36,616 nt of DNA from Pseudonocardiaceae bacterium (GTDB lineage Bacteria; Actinomycetota; Actinomycetes; Mycobacteriales; Pseudonocardiaceae): contig WHSZ01000060.1 of the NCBI GenBank assembly GCA_009379845.1, positions 1 to 36,616 on the forward strand, in the 5' to 3' direction. Within the stretch, counting starts at the first letter, position 1. Each line of letters begins with the position of its first letter. Shown in pieces: positions 16,381-23,724 of the stretch. Made by a program: the position numbers and the translations under genes. Below the pieces are notes generated by a model. It was not told the origin of the DNA and did not search any database. It was given only the letters and a program-made list of their open reading frames with translations.

Positions 16381-16640
16381 CTCGATCCGCCGGCAGGCGG
16401 GATGTGTTGTGGTTGTGCCGGAACAGGTTCGCCGGGTCGTGGGCGGCCTTGAGTTTGGTGAGCCGCCGGTAGTCGTCCGGATCGTAGGCGGCGCGCACGC
16501 CGGCAACCGTGGCGTTCTCGCCGTACAGGAAGTTCACGTTCTGAGCGCCGGTAGACCACGGCGCCAGCGCGTCAAAGGAGCGCCGGTGCGTCCGCCGAAC
16601 CGCGCTGATCTCCGACGAGCGCAGCGCCGAGACGAGGCCG
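16381..16640 (-). pseudogene. C-terminal remnant of a berberine-bridge-type FAD oxidoreductase
   Basis: Reading the minus strand gives an open stretch of ~75-85 residues that includes RRSFDALAPWSTGAQ, NVNFLYGEN, YDPDDYRRLTKLKAAHDP and NLFRHNHN. This is the BBE domain found at the C-terminus of FAD-linked oxidases of ~450 residues. The FAD-binding domain is absent upstream, where the sequence turns into the tail of another gene on the other strand. So this is a decayed remnant. The exact upstream limit is uncertain by ~30 bases. Confidence 0.7.
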
Positions 16641-16670
16641 ACCGGGCAGGGTTGAGCCTGTCGACGAGCG

Positions 16671-16830
16671 CTCCTGCACGGTGAGGTTGGCCGCCGACTC
16701 GCTGGATCTCGTCGTCCAGCACCTGGCCGCGGTTGCCGCGCTCGGTGTCGAGATCAGTATCAGCGCCACACCGGAACTCCTCGACCGGCTACGCAAGACC
16801 GGACAGCGCCTGATCGACCTGACGCGGTGA
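16671..16830 (+). pseudogene. C-terminal remnant of a probable WYL-domain transcriptional regulator
   Basis: The plus strand encodes about 50 residues ending in TGA at 16828-16830, with TVRLAADSLDLVVQHL and ATPELLDRLRKTGQRLIDL. This pattern (a beta strand, then 'LD..V..L..LGVE', then 'PPEL...L') is what I expect at the end of WYL-domain HTH regulators. No HTH or WYL core precedes it. It abuts the BBE remnant, suggesting a deletion or rearrangement junction near 16650. Family assignment is moderate. Confidence 0.45.
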
Positions 16831-16873
16831 CTCGCGGGCAGACGAGGGGTGCCACTGCCTTCGCCTCGCGCGT

Positions 16874-17668
16874 TCATCCGGTCGGCTGCGGAAGGATATC
16901 GCCGGTTTCGAGGAGGGTCTTAAGGCTGGCCAGGATTGCCGGCCAGCCTTCGCTGACCATCTCCAGCACGGTGCTCCCGGCTTCGACGCCATCGTGTACG
17001 ACGGTCAGTTTGACCATCTCTCCAAGTGGTTCGATTTCGAAGATGACCTTCGACCGTCGTTCGCTGGTCAATTTGGCGAGAACCTCGTCGCTCAGTTCGA
17101 AGGTCTCGGCGAACTCCGGCGTGAAGGTGTGCCAGGTGTAAGAAAGCCGGCGGTGTGGCTCGGATTCGAGGACGACCTGAGCGGGATCGGTGCTCCTCCA
17201 ACCATTCTGTTCCCAGGTCATGGTCGATCCCCGCTGCCAATCCGTCTCGAAGGCGACTCCCCAGTAGTGGCGGGTGAAGGCCGGATCGGTCAGTGCCTGC
17301 CAGAGTCGTTCCGGTGTGGTGTTGATGTAGGTCGTGTAGACGAACTCGGTGTCGCTCATCGGTCCCTCCTCTAGTGCGGTCTTCAGATCGGCGAGCGCGC
17401 GCACCCGCTCGCGGTGATACTGGTTGATCCAGCGCTCGGCGATGGCGTTGATCGGTGCGGCGTTGAGGTAGTGCAACTTCTCCCGGCCACGCCACATCGT
17501 GGTGACCAGGTTGGCCGCCTCCAGCACCGCGAGATGCTTGCTCACCGACTGCCGGGCCATGTCCAGCCCCGCGCACAGCTCCCGCAGCGTCTGCCCATTT
17601 CGCGCGTTCAAACCGTCCAGCAGTCGTCGTCGGCTGGAATCGGCCAGCGCCTTGAACACCTCATCCAT
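16874..17668 (-). CDS. ArsR-type HTH regulator fused to an AHSA1/SRPBCC domain
   Basis: This is a 264-residue fusion. Residues 1-~95 are an ArsR winged helix (ALADSSRRRLLDGL, then LDMARQSVSKHLAVLEAANLV) without the metal-binding Cys motif. Residues ~105-264 are an Activator-of-Hsp90-like SRPBCC fold (INTTPERLWQALTDP, HYWGVAFETDW, GWPAILASLKTLLE) with a hydrophobic ligand cavity. The second domain may sense a lipid or aromatic ligand for the first. A strong internal ribosome site before an in-frame ATG at 17359 could also yield the SRPBCC domain alone. The gene lies downstream of the gas-vesicle terminator. Confidence 0.88.
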   Translation of the reverse strand: MDEVFKALADSSRRRLLDGLNARNGQTLRELCAGLDMARQSVSKHLAVLEAANLVTTMWRGREKLHYLNAAPINAIAERWINQYHRERVRALADLKTALEEGPMSDTEFVYTTYINTTPERLWQALTDPAFTRHYWGVAFETDWQRGSTMTWEQNGWRSTDPAQVVLESEPHRRLSYTWHTFTPEFAETFELSDEVLAKLTSERRSKVIFEIEPLGEMVKLTVVHDGVEAGSTVLEMVSEGWPAILASLKTLLETGDILPQPTG

Positions 17669-17712
17669 CTCTCGCCATCCATGCGAACATGCACCCGTGC
17701 GGCTGCATAAAT

Positions 17713-17736
17713 ACAGGCAGCCAGATGGCTGCCTGT
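17713..17736 (-). terminator. Strong hairpin after the gas-vesicle operon; possible ArsR operator
   Basis: ACAGGCAGCC-AGAT-GGCTGCCTGT is a perfect 10-bp stem with a 4-base loop. It starts 35 bases after the last gvp stop codon and on the minus strand is followed by ATTTATG, so it has the form of an intrinsic terminator. It also lies 45-68 bases upstream of the ArsR-fusion start, so it could double as that regulator's operator. Confidence 0.65.
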
Positions 17737-17770
17737 CAATGGCAAGGTGTCCAGGCGGAGTGCGGGCAGG

Positions 17771-18523
17771 TCACCATCCCCACCGGGACGTGCGCTCGGC
17801 TTCCGGTTCCCGCGCATCCAGAAAGTCGTACGGTGGCAGCGGTCCGACATACTCGACGTCCACAGTGGACAGCTGGGACCGCAGTTGCCGCACGGCTTCG
17901 TCCATCTCGGTAACCCGGTCCCGCGCTACCAGCAGAGCCAGCCTGGCAACCAGCGTGTTCCCGGCGTTCAGTGGCACGGACAGCCGCGCGAGCCGGGTCA
18001 GCGGAGCGGCCACTTGCTCGCCCTGCTGCCGGGTCCATTCGGCAACGCCCTCGGTGACGATCTCGCCGACGCCAATGCGCTGCTCCAGATCACCGTCCGC
18101 CTGCCCGGCAAGGCCGCGCAACTCGGGCGATGCCGCCAGGGCACCGCGCAGCGCCTCCTGCTCATCGAACGTCAGGTCCACTCGCAGTTCGACGAAGCCG
18201 TCCAGGGCGCGCAGCTGGCTCCGCAGTTCCGCGGCGGCCGGCTCGAGCACCTCGAACCGGACCGCGTCCTCGTCCGGCGCGACCGTGCCGAAACGTACCG
18301 GCAGCACGGTCGTCTCCACGATGAGCCGAGCAAGTACGTCGAGATGCCGTGCCCCATCGTGGTCCGTCGGCGCGTAGTCGTCGGCGATCTCGCTGACCAG
18401 CGCGGCTAGGTCGTCGTATTCGACCGACCACACCTCACCTGGCGAGTCCCCGACGCCCGCCGTCTCGGGAAGCTCCGGCAGCGGAGTTCCGCCGCGCAGC
18501 ACCCCGTAGACGTGCAGGGCCAT
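17771..18523 (-). CDS. gvpF/L: Gas vesicle protein GvpF/GvpL family (promoter-distal copy)
   Basis: This is a 250-residue accessory gas-vesicle protein. Family marks are the N-terminal strand LHVYGVLRG, VLPVRFGTV near residue 100 and the C-terminal VEYVGPLPPYDF. GvpF/L proteins bind GvpA and are thought to act in early vesicle assembly. It is last in the operon, and its ATG overlaps the GvpA stop (ATGA). The final ~15 residues are charged and Trp-containing. F versus L cannot be separated by eye. Confidence 0.9.
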   Translation of the reverse strand: MALHVYGVLRGGTPLPELPETAGVGDSPGEVWSVEYDDLAALVSEIADDYAPTDHDGARHLDVLARLIVETTVLPVRFGTVAPDEDAVRFEVLEPAAAELRSQLRALDGFVELRVDLTFDEQEALRGALAASPELRGLAGQADGDLEQRIGVGEIVTEGVAEWTRQQGEQVAAPLTRLARLSVPLNAGNTLVARLALLVARDRVTEMDEAVRQLRSQLSTVDVEYVGPLPPYDFLDAREPEAERTSRWGW

Positions 18524-18978
18524 CAGCCTTCCTCGTCGCTGCTCGCGCTGGACTTGGACGCACGTGAGCCACGCTTCGCGGGTTCCTTGCGCTTGCTCGA
18601 CGCCTGCTCGCCCTCCTCCTCGGAGCCGCTGCCGGTCACCGAGGTGAACACGTCCTTCGCGGTGTCCTTCACACCGGAAAGCGCACCCTTGGTCTTCTGC
18701 TCGGCACTACTTTCGGTGATCTCGTCCATCATTCCGGGAAGGCCGGACACCTGCTTGGTCGGCTGCAGGTCGAGGCGGTTCACCGCTTCGGCGAAGCGCA
18801 GATAGGTGTCCACGCTCGCGATGACGACGCGTGCGTCGATGGTGAGTAACTCGATCCCGACCACGGCTACCCGGACATAGGCGTCGATGACGATTCCCTT
18901 GTCCAGTACGATCTCGAGTACGTCAGCGAGGCTGCTTGGCCGCGGAGCGCGGTTGACTCCCTGAGTCGCGACGGTCAT
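18523..18978 (-). CDS. gvpA: Major gas vesicle structural protein GvpA
   Basis: This is a 151-residue protein. Residues ~15-72 are the GvpA fold that builds the vesicle wall: SLADVLEIVLDKGIVIDAYVRVAVVGIELL, then ARVVIASVDTYLRFAEAVNRLDL. Of the three GvpA-related proteins here, this one has the canonical structural-subunit pattern (DTYLRFAEA). The other ~80 residues are a Ser/Lys/Glu-rich hydrophilic tail, as in Streptomyces GvpA. Its place near the 3' end of the operon is unusual for the most abundant subunit. ATGA overlaps join it to gvpK and the distal gvpF/L. Confidence 0.92.
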   Translation of the reverse strand: MTVATQGVNRAPRPSSLADVLEIVLDKGIVIDAYVRVAVVGIELLTIDARVVIASVDTYLRFAEAVNRLDLQPTKQVSGLPGMMDEITESSAEQKTKGALSGVKDTAKDVFTSVTGSGSEEEGEQASSKRKEPAKRGSRASKSSASSDEEG

Positions 18979-19310
18979 GGCGTTGCTTCCTCCTTCCAGC
19001 GGGGATCCGCCCGCTCGTCGGCAAGGAGCTCACCAAGGTTCGCCGGCAAGCGGAGGTCTTCCGGCTCTACACCGAAAACCTCACGCAATTCGGCGAGTTT
19101 CTCCTCGAGCTCCTGCAATGCTCTGCCGAGTCGTTCGATCTGCGTCTCGTCCAGATCACCGGAATCGACCCTGCGAAGTGCCCGCCGTTCCAGCAGTTCG
19201 CGCACGATCTCGAGAACGGCCACCACCAGTTGGCCGAGCCCGCGGCCGACATCCTCGGCATCGGCGCCGAGGCGCAGCGGTGCGTTCCGGCGGTCAGGGT
19301 GCCCGCTCAT
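18975..19310 (-). CDS. gvpK: Gas vesicle protein GvpK
   Basis: This is a 111-residue accessory protein with the GvpK core LGQLVVAVLEIVRELLERRALRRVDSGDL and a helical, acidic second half (LGRALQELEEKLAELREVFG). GvpK is required for vesicle formation, but its exact role is not established. It overlaps gvpS upstream by 17 bases and gvpA downstream by an ATGA. Length is normal. Confidence 0.92.
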   Translation of the reverse strand: MSGHPDRRNAPLRLGADAEDVGRGLGQLVVAVLEIVRELLERRALRRVDSGDLDETQIERLGRALQELEEKLAELREVFGVEPEDLRLPANLGELLADERADPRWKEEATP

Positions 19311-19500
19311 CGGCCACCCCCCTGCTTGCTGGGTGCAGAGCCTCGTCCACGCCGATCAGCAGCAGCCGCAGGTCGAGCCGGATGAGGTCGACGCCGGCAA
19401 GCGAAATGATCGCATCACCGCTGAGGACGGCGCCGCGGTCAACGACCCGATCCAGCAGGTCCACGATGCTCGTGCCCTGCCCGGCCGTCAGCTCAGTCAT
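19294..19500 (-). CDS. gvpS: GvpA-related minor vesicle protein GvpS
   Basis: This is a 68-residue GvpA paralogue: SIVDLLDRVVDRGAVLSGDAIISLAGVDLI, then LRLLLIGVDEAL. The GDAIISLAGVDLI variant matches the GvpS/M branch rather than the wall subunit. Such minor members probably cap or nucleate vesicles. The ATG overlaps the end of the preceding gvpF/L by 8 bases. Confidence 0.85.
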   Translation of the reverse strand: MTELTAGQGTSIVDLLDRVVDRGAVLSGDAIISLAGVDLIRLDLRLLLIGVDEALHPASRGVADERAP

Positions 19501-20380
19501 CGGCCACCTCCCCCGATGCGCGTGCGAACGAATAGGGCGGCCACGGCCCGGTGGTCTCCAGGGCCATGCCCTGCGAGGTCAACCGCTCGGCCAGCCGGTC
19601 GGCTTCGGCGAAGAACTCCTCTTCACGGGTTCGCGGTAGCAGGTACGCGGCTTCGAAGAGCGCATCCTGGGAGCTGGTGGTGCGTACCGCGCTGTCGCGG
19701 GCCCGCGCGGCGAGTGTCCGATGTGTCTCGTCGAGCACGGCCTGGCGGCGGCGCTGGCTCGCATCGCGTTCCTTGAGCACCTCACGACGCCGCGACAGGT
19801 ACGCGGTGCCGCTGGGAGTCGGTCCCCGCTCGCGCCCGTTGTGGGTCTCCGCCGGTTCGGCGGCACCCGGCGCGACGTTCACCCGAACTCCCCACTCACA
19901 ATGGCCGTCCACCATGGCAAGCAGCTCGCGTGCCTCGCGGTCCCGGCTCTCCAGCAGGTGCAACGCGGCCGAACGTCCGGTGAGCACCGTGCCGAATCGC
20001 AGCGGTAGCACCGGTTCTTGCTCGAAGGTCGCACGGACGACCGCGTCATGCTGCCGTGCGAGGGATGCCAGCCTGCTGTCCTCGGTGAGCTCCGCCGTGG
20101 ACACGTCTTCGAGTTCGGACAGCGCGATCTCGGATACCACAAGCGCGAGATCGCCTCGCTCGATCACCTGCGGTGCCCGGTCGTCCGCGATGGCGGCAAC
20201 CCGGGAAAGGTCCAGGTCTCCGCTGCGGGTAGTGGCATAGGCGTAAAGGCCACGCCCGCTGTTCTCGGTTACCGGTGCCGCCTCGGGCTCGGATCGCTGC
20301 GCGGGCTCGCCCTTAGCCGCCACGTCGGCCGTACTGCCGGCCGCGCTTCCGTCCCCTCCGTACGCCTCCCCGTCGACCAC
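19493..20380 (-). CDS. gvpF/L: Gas vesicle protein GvpF/GvpL family (promoter-proximal copy)
   Basis: This is about 295 residues from the GTG at 20380. The GvpF/L domain starts around GRGLYAYATT, with VLPLRFGTVLTG in the middle and TGPWPPYSFA near the end. It is preceded by a Gly/Ala/Glu-rich low-complexity segment of ~45 residues. The frame is open up to 20557, but those extra codons are Arg/Cys-rich and are the shadow of the 51-aa ORF, so I reject that start. The exact start remains uncertain, since the GGAG before 20380 is only 3 bases away. Inserted charged region (REVLKERDASQRRRQ) near the middle. Confidence 0.85.
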   Translation of the reverse strand: MVDGEAYGGDGSAAGSTADVAAKGEPAQRSEPEAAPVTENSGRGLYAYATTRSGDLDLSRVAAIADDRAPQVIERGDLALVVSEIALSELEDVSTAELTEDSRLASLARQHDAVVRATFEQEPVLPLRFGTVLTGRSAALHLLESRDREARELLAMVDGHCEWGVRVNVAPGAAEPAETHNGRERGPTPSGTAYLSRRREVLKERDASQRRRQAVLDETHRTLAARARDSAVRTTSSQDALFEAAYLLPRTREEEFFAEADRLAERLTSQGMALETTGPWPPYSFARASGEVADD

Positions 20381-20417
20381 GGTCTCCGCTGCGTCAGCGG
20401 CCGTGGTGCCGGCCGTG

Positions 20418-20573
20418 TCAAGCGCGCTGCACGATCGCCTGGCGCAGCAGCCGCACGAGGTCGTCCTTCGCGAGGCCGCGTGCCTCCCGCAACGCCTCCG
20501 AAAAGACGGTCTCGACCTCGGTTTCCGCCAACGCCCCGAGCAACCGCTCCGGTTCACTTTCCCGTGGCCGCAC
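20418..20573 (-). CDS. Small helical protein inside the gas-vesicle operon, unknown
   Basis: This is a 51-residue ORF from a GTG two bases after the gvpJ stop, ending in TGA 37 bases before the chosen gvpF/L start. It reads as one or two amphipathic helices (LLGALAETEVETVFSEALREA; DDLVRLLRQAIVQ). The frame uses Glu, Leu, Ala, Asp and Arg in normal protein proportions, while the other frame is Arg/Cys-rich, so this one is the likely coding frame. It occupies the usual place of small accessory genes such as gvpG, but has no GvpG motif. I do not recognise it. Confidence 0.55.
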   Translation of the reverse strand: MRPRESEPERLLGALAETEVETVFSEALREARGLAKDDLVRLLRQAIVQRA

Positions 20574-20575
20574 CG

Positions 20576-20992
20576 CTAACGGTCCTCACCGGATCGTTCC
20601 GATCCGCCAACGTGCTGCTGCGCCCCCGGTCGCTGCAGCTCGGCTAGCTGGCGGCGCAGTTCCTGGTTCTCTCGCTCCAGCTCGCCGCCGCGGTCGGCGC
20701 CGGTCAGCTGGCGCTCGCTCTTCCGCTCCAGCTTCGGCGTATCGGTGTTCTCGACTTCCTGTGGTGCGTGGGAACTGAAGAATGGGTCTCGCATCCACCA
20801 GTCCATCCCCATTTCACGCGCGGTGTCGGCCGAGGCGATGAACAGTCGCAGTTTCAAGGTCAACAGCTCGATATCGAGCACGTTGACAACCACATCGCCG
20901 GCGATCACGACACCCTTGTCCAGTACGCGTTCGAGTACGTCGGCGAGCGAGTCCGGCTGCCGACGGTTGAACGAGCTCGGTTGCGTAGTCAT
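20576..20992 (-). CDS. gvpJ: GvpA-related protein GvpJ with C-terminal coiled coil
   Basis: This is a 138-residue protein. Residues ~13-70 are GvpA-like: SLADVLERVLDKGVVIAGDVVVNVLDIELL, then ASADTAREMGMDWW. The GDVVV and GMDWW variants match GvpJ (compare Bacillus GvpJ) and not the wall subunit. The C-terminal part has a short coiled coil (LERENQELRRQLAEL), also seen in GvpJ. It likely initiates or caps vesicles. An ATGA overlap with gvpO precedes it. Confidence 0.85.
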   Translation of the reverse strand: MTTQPSSFNRRQPDSLADVLERVLDKGVVIAGDVVVNVLDIELLTLKLRLFIASADTAREMGMDWWMRDPFFSSHAPQEVENTDTPKLERKSERQLTGADRGGELERENQELRRQLAELQRPGAQQHVGGSERSGEDR

Positions 20993-21309
20993 GCCGGGTC
21001 AGTCGCTCCCCTGTGATAGCGGCGCAGGCGCTCGTAGGAATCCAGCTCGCCGTGCTGATTGATGTCGACCCGGTAGGTCGCCAGCACACTCGTCGAGGAC
21101 GGGATCCTTTCCAGCTCGATGACGTCGATCAATATCGACCAGCCGCCGTCCGCACTTCGCGCACCCGTCACCGAATCGGCCGCCATGCCGGTCATCGACG
21201 AGAACTCGCGTACCGCGAAACGGACGGCCTCGGCCATCCCGAGCGCTGCGCCGTCGCCAGCGGACCCCGTCTTGGCCCGCTGGCGCGTCCGATCGTCCTG
21301 ACTACTCAT
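20989..21309 (-). CDS. gvpO: Gas vesicle protein GvpO
   Basis: This is 106 residues from the ATG at 21309. The recognisable GvpO core is AVRFAVREFSSMTGMAADSV, then GGWSILIDVIELERIPSSTSVLATYRVDI and ELDSYERLRRYHRG. GvpO occurs in actinobacterial and haloarchaeal clusters and is thought to be accessory or regulatory. Here it is the first gene of the operon, as in Streptomyces. An open frame extends upstream to 21504, but that part is not protein-like, and the chosen ATG has GAGG upstream. Confidence 0.88.
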   Translation of the reverse strand: MSSQDDRTRQRAKTGSAGDGAALGMAEAVRFAVREFSSMTGMAADSVTGARSADGGWSILIDVIELERIPSSTSVLATYRVDINQHGELDSYERLRRYHRGATDPA

Positions 21310-21346
21310 GACCTCTACATGGCAGGGTGCAGTTACGACCCTTGGC

Positions 21347-21372
21347 TGCCCCGCTTTCCAGAAGAAAAACCC
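21347..21372 (-). promoter_or_regulatory. Possible SigB/SigF-type promoter of the gas-vesicle operon
   Basis: On the minus strand GGGTTT (21372-21367) and GGGGCA (21352-21347) are separated by 14 bases, resembling the GTTT / GGGTAT pattern of actinobacterial general-stress sigma factors. It lies ~40 bases before the gvpO start. The -10 match is imperfect, so this is only a candidate. Confidence 0.25.
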
Positions 21373-21531
21373 GCCGGCCGAAAAACACCGTGTGATTGGG
21401 CTGAGTGGGCTAAAGAAACCGACGAGTAACTGCGTCAACCGGTGGGTCGCCAGTGCCCTGGTCGCCGCGCCCGTCCACATTGGTCGCACCGCTGGAGTTC
21501 CCAACGCTCTCGCTGAGCGAAACGCCGGCTA

Positions 21532-22296
21532 CTAGTCGATGCGTGACTCGTCCCGGTACATGACCCGAGCGCGGTCGTTCTCGATCCACGCGTCGATATC
21601 GGCAGCTGTCTGAAACTTGGTGCGGTCGTAACGGTCCCAGCTCAGCACCTCGTCGAGCCGTTTCTTCCAGCGCTTGTATGGCGGTTTCTTCGGCGGACCA
21701 AAGCACATGATGTCCATCAGGGCCAGCTCGTCGGGCACTCCGAGTAGCGGCCTGAGCTCACGTTGTGCTTCCTCCTGGCCGATCGCCGTCACCCACCACA
21801 CCGCATAGCCGAGGGAGGCCGCTGCCAGGTGTGCAGCCATCGTGCTGGCCGCGACGCTCTGCAGCAGGATTCGCTCGGCGTTCTCGGTGTACAGCCGGTC
21901 CTGCTCGGAGCCGTCGCCGAGCACCGGGAATGCCTTGACATACCGGAAGTCCGCGACAACCACGATAAGGCCGGGGGCGGTCTTCATGCCGCGATAGTTC
22001 GGCGAGGGGAAGTTCATTCCCAGTTCCTTGCGCCGGTAGCGCTCCTGAACGAAATGCTCGCCGAGCTGGTCCTTGATCCCCGGCTCGGTAATCGCGATGA
22101 AGTGCCACGGCTGGGCGTCGGCGCCGGACGGCGCGTGCCGGGCCGCCTCGATAATCATCTCGTGGTGCTCGCGAGGTACCACGTAATCCGCGTCGAACTC
22201 CCTGCTGGTCATCCGCGCCCTGATGACCTCCATGAACTGCTCGTAGCGACCGGTCTGGTTGAAGGGCTCGGTTTCCATCAGCGCGTCGTCGGTCAT
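21532..22296 (-). CDS. Nitroreductase-family FMN oxidoreductase
   Basis: This is a 254-residue flavoprotein of the NfsA/NfsB/BluB-like superfamily: the FMN-phosphate region RARMTSREFD near the N-terminus, EAARHAPSGADAQPWHFI, and the C-terminal LPLLG-like RPLLGVPDELALMDIMCFGPP. Substrate is unknown (quinone, nitroaromatic or flavin). The ATG at 22296 has GGAAAGGACGG upstream. It begins 22 bases after the GH5 stop on the same strand, so it probably ends the sugar-uptake operon. Its link to sugar use is not obvious. Confidence 0.85.
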   Translation of the reverse strand: MTDDALMETEPFNQTGRYEQFMEVIRARMTSREFDADYVVPREHHEMIIEAARHAPSGADAQPWHFIAITEPGIKDQLGEHFVQERYRRKELGMNFPSPNYRGMKTAPGLIVVVADFRYVKAFPVLGDGSEQDRLYTENAERILLQSVAASTMAAHLAAASLGYAVWWVTAIGQEEAQRELRPLLGVPDELALMDIMCFGPPKKPPYKRWKKRLDEVLSWDRYDRTKFQTAADIDAWIENDRARVMYRDESRID

Positions 22297-22318
22297 CGCC
22301 CGCCGTCCTTTCCCGAGG

Positions 22319-23698
22319 TCAGCCATCCTTGAGTATCTCAGCGAGTCTCCCGCGTCGCACGCATGCGGTAAACCGGAACGAATCGGCGAGTTCGAGCAAG
22401 GCGGCCCGGGAAAGGCCGGCGAAACAGCGGGCGTACTCATCCGCGAGCGGCTCCGCGAGCAGGATGTGCCGCACGAGGACATCGATCCATTTCTTCTGGC
22501 CGAATGGGAAGGGATCGAAGTCCGGGTACTCCTTGGCAAACGTCTCCTCGATCGGATCGAGAATGTGCCGGACCCCATTGTCGAGACCACCCCACGCGTC
22601 CACGCCGAGCCGCCGCTTCCTGGCCACCACGGATTCGATCCGGCGCAGGTACGGCGAGTCTTCCGGGGTGTACACCAGCCCCTGCAGGCCGATGTCCTTG
22701 TACGTCCAGATCGACCAGCTCGCCGCGTACCGCCGGTAGATCTCCAGCTGATCCGCCAGCAACCGGTACCGTTGCTCGTCGTTGTCCGGATCGCCGGTGT
22801 ACACCGGCCCGAACTCACCGACCCAGATCGGTGTTCCGGTTTCCCGCATGAAACGCGTTCGCTCGAGAAACGTCTCCTCAACGACGTCCCGATCGACATG
22901 CCGGCCGCGGGAGGTGCCGGGATACGGGCCGCCGTCCACGAAACCGGGCAGCGCGTAGTCATGCACCGTATAGATCGTGTTGGGCAGTGGTTCGCCGAAC
23001 ATGCCGAACTCAGTGGAATACCGGTTGCCGTCAAGGAAAAGTATGTGCTCGGGATCGATCCCGCGTAGCGCCTTCTGCAGGCGCTCGTAAAAGGGCCCGA
23101 TGACGGTTCCGGACACGTCGCCCGGTTCGTTGATCGGGTTGTACCCGGCCACCCACGGATTTTCCCGGTAACGATCGGCGAGCGCCTCCCACAGGTTGAC
23201 CACTCGATCCTGGAAGTGCCGATGCGTCCAGAAGAAGGACCAGTGCGTCGGGTTGTCGCTGTGCCAGTGCTGGTTCTGGAACCCAGGGAGCGCGTGCAGA
23301 TCGATGATGGAATACAGCCCGTGACCAGCGCACGCCTGAACGACCCTGTCCAGTCTCGCGAACCCCGATTCGTGCAGCTCGAAAGGCGCCATGTCGTCTT
23401 CGAAGTGCCGGTAGTTCACCGGAATGCGGACACAGTTCAGGCCGAGCGAGGCGAGGAACGCCGCGTCCTCCTCGGTGAAGAACACGTCGAGAAAGCGCTC
23501 GAAGAAGGCTTCGTAGTCATCCCCGCCCAGTACCTTGCGTAACGCGTGCCGGTGTACGGATTCGGTCGAGGAATAGCCGGTGATGAAGTTCTCCATGTTC
23601 ATCCAGCCACCGAGTCCGACACCGCGCAGCACGACCGGATCACCTTCGCCGGTCACCAGCTGACTTCCACGTGTCCGTAGCAAGATCGAACCGTCCAT
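22319..23698 (-). CDS. GH5-family glycoside hydrolase (beta-glucanase-like), cytoplasmic
   Basis: This is a 459-residue (beta/alpha)8 retaining glycosidase. The acid/base Glu is in YNPINEPGD and the nucleophile Glu in WVGEFGPVY. LNCVRIPVNYRHFE and SIIDLHALPGFQN are further GH5 marks. It starts at the ATG at 23698 (GGAG upstream) with no signal peptide, so it should act on oligosaccharides brought in by the neighbouring ABC transporter. The likely substrate is a beta-glucan, gluco-oligosaccharide or xylan-derived sugar; this is inference. The last ~120 residues after the barrel contain a Trp-rich region of unknown role. Confidence 0.88.
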   Translation of the reverse strand: MDGSILLRTRGSQLVTGEGDPVVLRGVGLGGWMNMENFITGYSSTESVHRHALRKVLGGDDYEAFFERFLDVFFTEEDAAFLASLGLNCVRIPVNYRHFEDDMAPFELHESGFARLDRVVQACAGHGLYSIIDLHALPGFQNQHWHSDNPTHWSFFWTHRHFQDRVVNLWEALADRYRENPWVAGYNPINEPGDVSGTVIGPFYERLQKALRGIDPEHILFLDGNRYSTEFGMFGEPLPNTIYTVHDYALPGFVDGGPYPGTSRGRHVDRDVVEETFLERTRFMRETGTPIWVGEFGPVYTGDPDNDEQRYRLLADQLEIYRRYAASWSIWTYKDIGLQGLVYTPEDSPYLRRIESVVARKRRLGVDAWGGLDNGVRHILDPIEETFAKEYPDFDPFPFGQKKWIDVLVRHILLAEPLADEYARCFAGLSRAALLELADSFRFTACVRRGRLAEILKDG

Positions 23699-23724
23699 GA
23701 AAACTCCGATCGTGGATCTCGGCG

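Noticed and set aside
20381..20557. Upstream extension of gvpF/L to a GTG at 20557
   Set aside because: The extra residues are Arg/Cys/Ser-rich and overlap a better-looking 51-codon frame; no GvpF/L protein begins this way.
22297..22326. Alternative start of the nitroreductase at 22326
   Set aside because: AAGG abuts that ATG with no spacing, while the ATG at 22296 has a properly spaced GGAAAGGACGG.
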